Origin: an uncultured Oribacterium sp.
GTDB lineage: Bacteria > Bacillota > Clostridia > Lachnospirales > Lachnospiraceae
Direction: 5' to 3'
NCBI GenBank assembly: GCA_938030845.1
Contig: CALHIC010000497.1
Location: 1-16,141 of the forward strand
Length of the DNA stretch: 16,141 nucleotides
Numbering within the stretch: the stretch's first letter is position 1; every line of letters begins with the position of its first letter. Positions 14,622 to 16,141 of this stretch are shown here, in pieces. The position numbers were made by a program, and so were the translations under genes. The notes under the pieces were generated by a model, which searched no databases, had not been told where the DNA came from, and worked only from the letters and a program-made list of their open reading frames with translations.

Positions 14622-15341
14622 ATGCAAGCAATCTTATTATGTGGAGGAATGGGCACCAGACTTCGTTCCGTAGTTTCAGATCGTCCCAAGCCCATGGCGG
14701 ATATTTGCGGAAAGCCCTTTTTACAGTACCTTTTGGAAATGCTCCGGGACAAGGGCATTACGGAAGTGATTTTCGCCCTGGGCTATATGGGGGAGATGAT
14801 TGAAGAGTATTTTCAGGATGGCTCCGTCTTCGGCTTAAAGATTGCCTATTCCTATGAGGAAGAGCCACTAGGCACCGGGGGCGCCATCCGAAACGCCCTT
14901 CCGAAGATTTTGGAGGAAGAGGTGCTGGTGCTGAATGCGGACACCTATTTCCCCATGGATTATCAGGGACTTCTCTGTTTTCATCAGGAAAATGACGGGG
15001 ACTTTAGTCTGGCCACCAGAGGGGTACCGGATATTTCCCGCTACGGCGCAGTACGAAGAGATGCAGCAGGCCGGATTTTGGCATGGAATGAGAAGCTGGA
15101 AGATGGTGGGCAGCCCTTAGCCGGGGAAATCAATGGAGGCATCTATGTGATGAAGAAGAGCCTGATTGCGGAAATCCCTGAAGGAAAGCAAAGTCTGGAG
15201 CAGGACTGCATCCCCAAATGGCTCTCCGAAGGAAAGCGAATTTTCGGCCTTCCCTTCGATGGCTATTTCATGGATATCGGCATTCCCAAGGACTATCAGC
15301 AGTTTATTACGGACGTGGAGCAGGGAAAACATGGAAGATAA
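14622..15341 (+). CDS. hddC: Sugar-1-phosphate nucleotidyltransferase, probable D-glycero-D-manno-heptose 1-phosphate guanylyltransferase
   Basis: The protein has 239 residues and a Rossmann-like nucleotidyltransferase fold that joins a sugar-1-phosphate to an NTP with release of pyrophosphate. Seen in the sequence are the nucleotide-binding LLCGGMGTRLRS (5-16), DRPKPM with K23 (20-25), EPLGTGGAIR (81-90), the metal-binding LNAD with D107, and EINGGIYVM later in the chain. These are shared with mannose- and glucose-1-phosphate enzymes, so the substrate is not fixed by motifs alone. The 11-bp overlap with gmhB points to HddC, which makes GDP-D-glycero-alpha-D-manno-heptose; that route is known in Gram-positives for S-layer glycans. 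The start is well set by AAGGAGG (14611-14617) four bases before the ATG. Expected partners gmhA and hddA are not in the window and may lie downstream. An RmlA-like or mannose-1-phosphate role remains possible. Confidence 0.75.
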   Translation: MQAILLCGGMGTRLRSVVSDRPKPMADICGKPFLQYLLEMLRDKGITEVIFALGYMGEMIEEYFQDGSVFGLKIAYSYEEEPLGTGGAIRNALPKILEEEVLVLNADTYFPMDYQGLLCFHQENDGDFSLATRGVPDISRYGAVRRDAAGRILAWNEKLEDGGQPLAGEINGGIYVMKKSLIAEIPEGKQSLEQDCIPKWLSEGKRIFGLPFDGYFMDIGIPKDYQQFITDVEQGKHGR

Positions 15342-16011
15342 AGCGTTGCAAAAAACCATTTTTCTGGATCGGGATGGCACCATCAATGAGGAAGTGTCTT
15401 ACCTACATAAGGTAGAGGATTTTCGTTTTCTCCCCCATGTTTTAGAGGGCCTATCTATCCTGTCAAAAGCCGGCTTTCAGCTGGTGGTGGTGACGAATCA
15501 GGCAGGAATCGGGCGTGGCTATTACGGAGAAAAGGATGCAGAGGTGCTCCATAGTTATCTTCGAGATGAGCTTCGGAAGAGAGAGATTTTCCTGAAAGGC
15601 ATCTATTACTGTCCCCACCATCCGAAGGGGATAGGAGCATACCAAAGGGAATGTGATTGCCGAAAGCCCAATCCCGGAATGCTCTATCAGGCCGAGTGGG
15701 ATTTATTGCAGGGAAATGAAGCAGAGTTTCCCATTCAAAGCCCTTACCGCTTAAGCCGAGAAGAACGGGAGGCGTTGGAGCAGGGACACCGGCTAGCAGA
15801 GCGAAAAGCTTGGCTTTCCCACTCCTATATGATTGGCGATAAAATTTTGGACTGTGAAGCCGGAGAAAACTTTGGCGTACAGCCTATCCTTCTGGCTACC
15901 GGCTACGGGAAAGAGGAGAAAAAGAAGCTGGAAGAGGAAGGGAAGCCTTGCCCTCCATACTTTGAAAATTTAGAGGAAGCTGCGAGATGGATTGTAGAGA
16001 GGGAGCTGTAA
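15331..16011 (+). CDS. gmhB: D-glycero-D-manno-heptose 1,7-bisphosphate 7-phosphatase (HAD family)
   Basis: The protein has 226 residues, a HAD-IIIA phosphatase that removes the 7-phosphate from heptose bisphosphate to give the substrate of HddC. Motif I is FLDRDGTIN (D13 nucleophile, D15 acid/base), motif II is T55-N56-Q57 and the later acidic motif is IGDKILD (D170, D174). The zinc-binding loop typical of GmhB is present as C94-P-H96 and C108-D-C110, followed by R111-K112-P113. Residues about 125-162 form an insertion relative to the ~190-residue E. coli enzyme, rich in Glu and Arg. The reading frame stays open upstream to 15166, but that stretch overlaps hddC; the ATG at 15331, with AGGGAA before it, aligns with family N-termini. 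The start lies inside the last codons of hddC, so the two are probably translationally coupled. Histidinol-phosphatase-type relatives are less likely given the zinc loop and neighbour. Confidence 0.87.
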   Translation: MEDKALQKTIFLDRDGTINEEVSYLHKVEDFRFLPHVLEGLSILSKAGFQLVVVTNQAGIGRGYYGEKDAEVLHSYLRDELRKREIFLKGIYYCPHHPKGIGAYQRECDCRKPNPGMLYQAEWDLLQGNEAEFPIQSPYRLSREEREALEQGHRLAERKAWLSHSYMIGDKILDCEAGENFGVQPILLATGYGKEEKKKLEEEGKPCPPYFENLEEAARWIVEREL

Positions 16012-16032
16012 CTATTGAAGAAAGAAGCTCCA

Positions 16033-16128
16033 ATGCAGTATAGGCATGAAATCGGGAACGCTCCTGTTAACTTCACCTTCGTAGTGAGGGACTGTTTTCC
16101 TTGCACAGTGCGCTCTGATGCAGTATGG
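16033..16128. repeat. Copies of the ATGCAGTATAG intergenic motif after gmhB
   Basis: ATGCAGTATAG (16033-16043) and ATGCAGTATGG (16118-16128) repeat the motif that forms the terminator arm at 3675-3685. The first copy matches 20 of 25 bases of that arm and its continuation, and also sits just after a stop codon. Bases 16012-16141 hold no gene and no complete terminator; a closing arm could lie beyond the window. Confidence 0.4.
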
Positions 16129-16141
16129 GGCTGTCTTCGGG

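Noticed and set aside
15166..15330. Upstream extension of the gmhB reading frame
   Set aside because: It runs through hddC in another frame, and family proteins begin shortly before the DxDGT motif, as at 15331.

Overview
The window looks like a chromosomal segment from a Gram-positive anaerobe of the Clostridia, most likely Lachnospiraceae. This is inferred from the low-to-mid GC content, strong AGGAGG-type ribosome binding sites, the SH3b/GH73 wall hydrolase, a membrane-anchored cohesin-like protein, ClpC with a UVR motif, and a long Firmicutes-type glycosyltransferase. All seven of the larger genes and the small gmhB gene read on the + strand. No tRNA, rRNA or CRISPR array was seen.

Left part (1-3900). 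The first ~54 bases match the 3' end (domain V 3' strand plus domain VI) of a bacterial group II intron whose body lies outside the window. A gene-free stretch to 674 follows, containing a large imperfect inverted repeat (253-439) around an inner hairpin, then a good sigma-A promoter. Two envelope genes come next: a secreted SH3b + N-acetylglucosaminidase (GH73) protein, and a signal-peptide/cohesin-like/single-TM protein with a long charged cytoplasmic tail. A strong terminator closes this block.

Middle part (3800-9200). A stand-alone clpC has its own promoter, which overlaps a perfect 9+9 palindrome; ctsR, mcsA and mcsB are not next to it. After its terminator come 2.6 copies of a 34-bp tandem repeat and a two-gene accessory patch: an AAA ATPase with DUF4143, and a RhuM-family protein.

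Right part (9240-16011). This is a surface-polysaccharide cluster. It contains a Wzt-type ABC ATPase with a C-terminal carbohydrate-recognition-like domain, then (ATGA overlap) a 1240-residue protein. That protein reads as degenerate methyltransferase, kinase-like domain, coiled coil, GT2 and GT4. After a structured 229-nt spacer come hddC and gmhB, two enzymes of the GDP-D-glycero-D-manno-heptose pathway, overlapping by 11 bp. Together they suggest a heptose-containing glycan made in the cytoplasm and exported by a Wzm/Wzt-type transporter. The permease (Wzm), the isomerase (GmhA) and the kinase (HddA) are not in the window.

The most interesting observation is that the methyltransferase-kinase-coiled-coil order repeats that of WbdD, the E. 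coli O8/O9a chain terminator and molecular ruler. Here it is fused to two glycosyltransferases and translationally coupled to a Wzt that carries the kind of C-terminal domain that reads WbdD's end cap.
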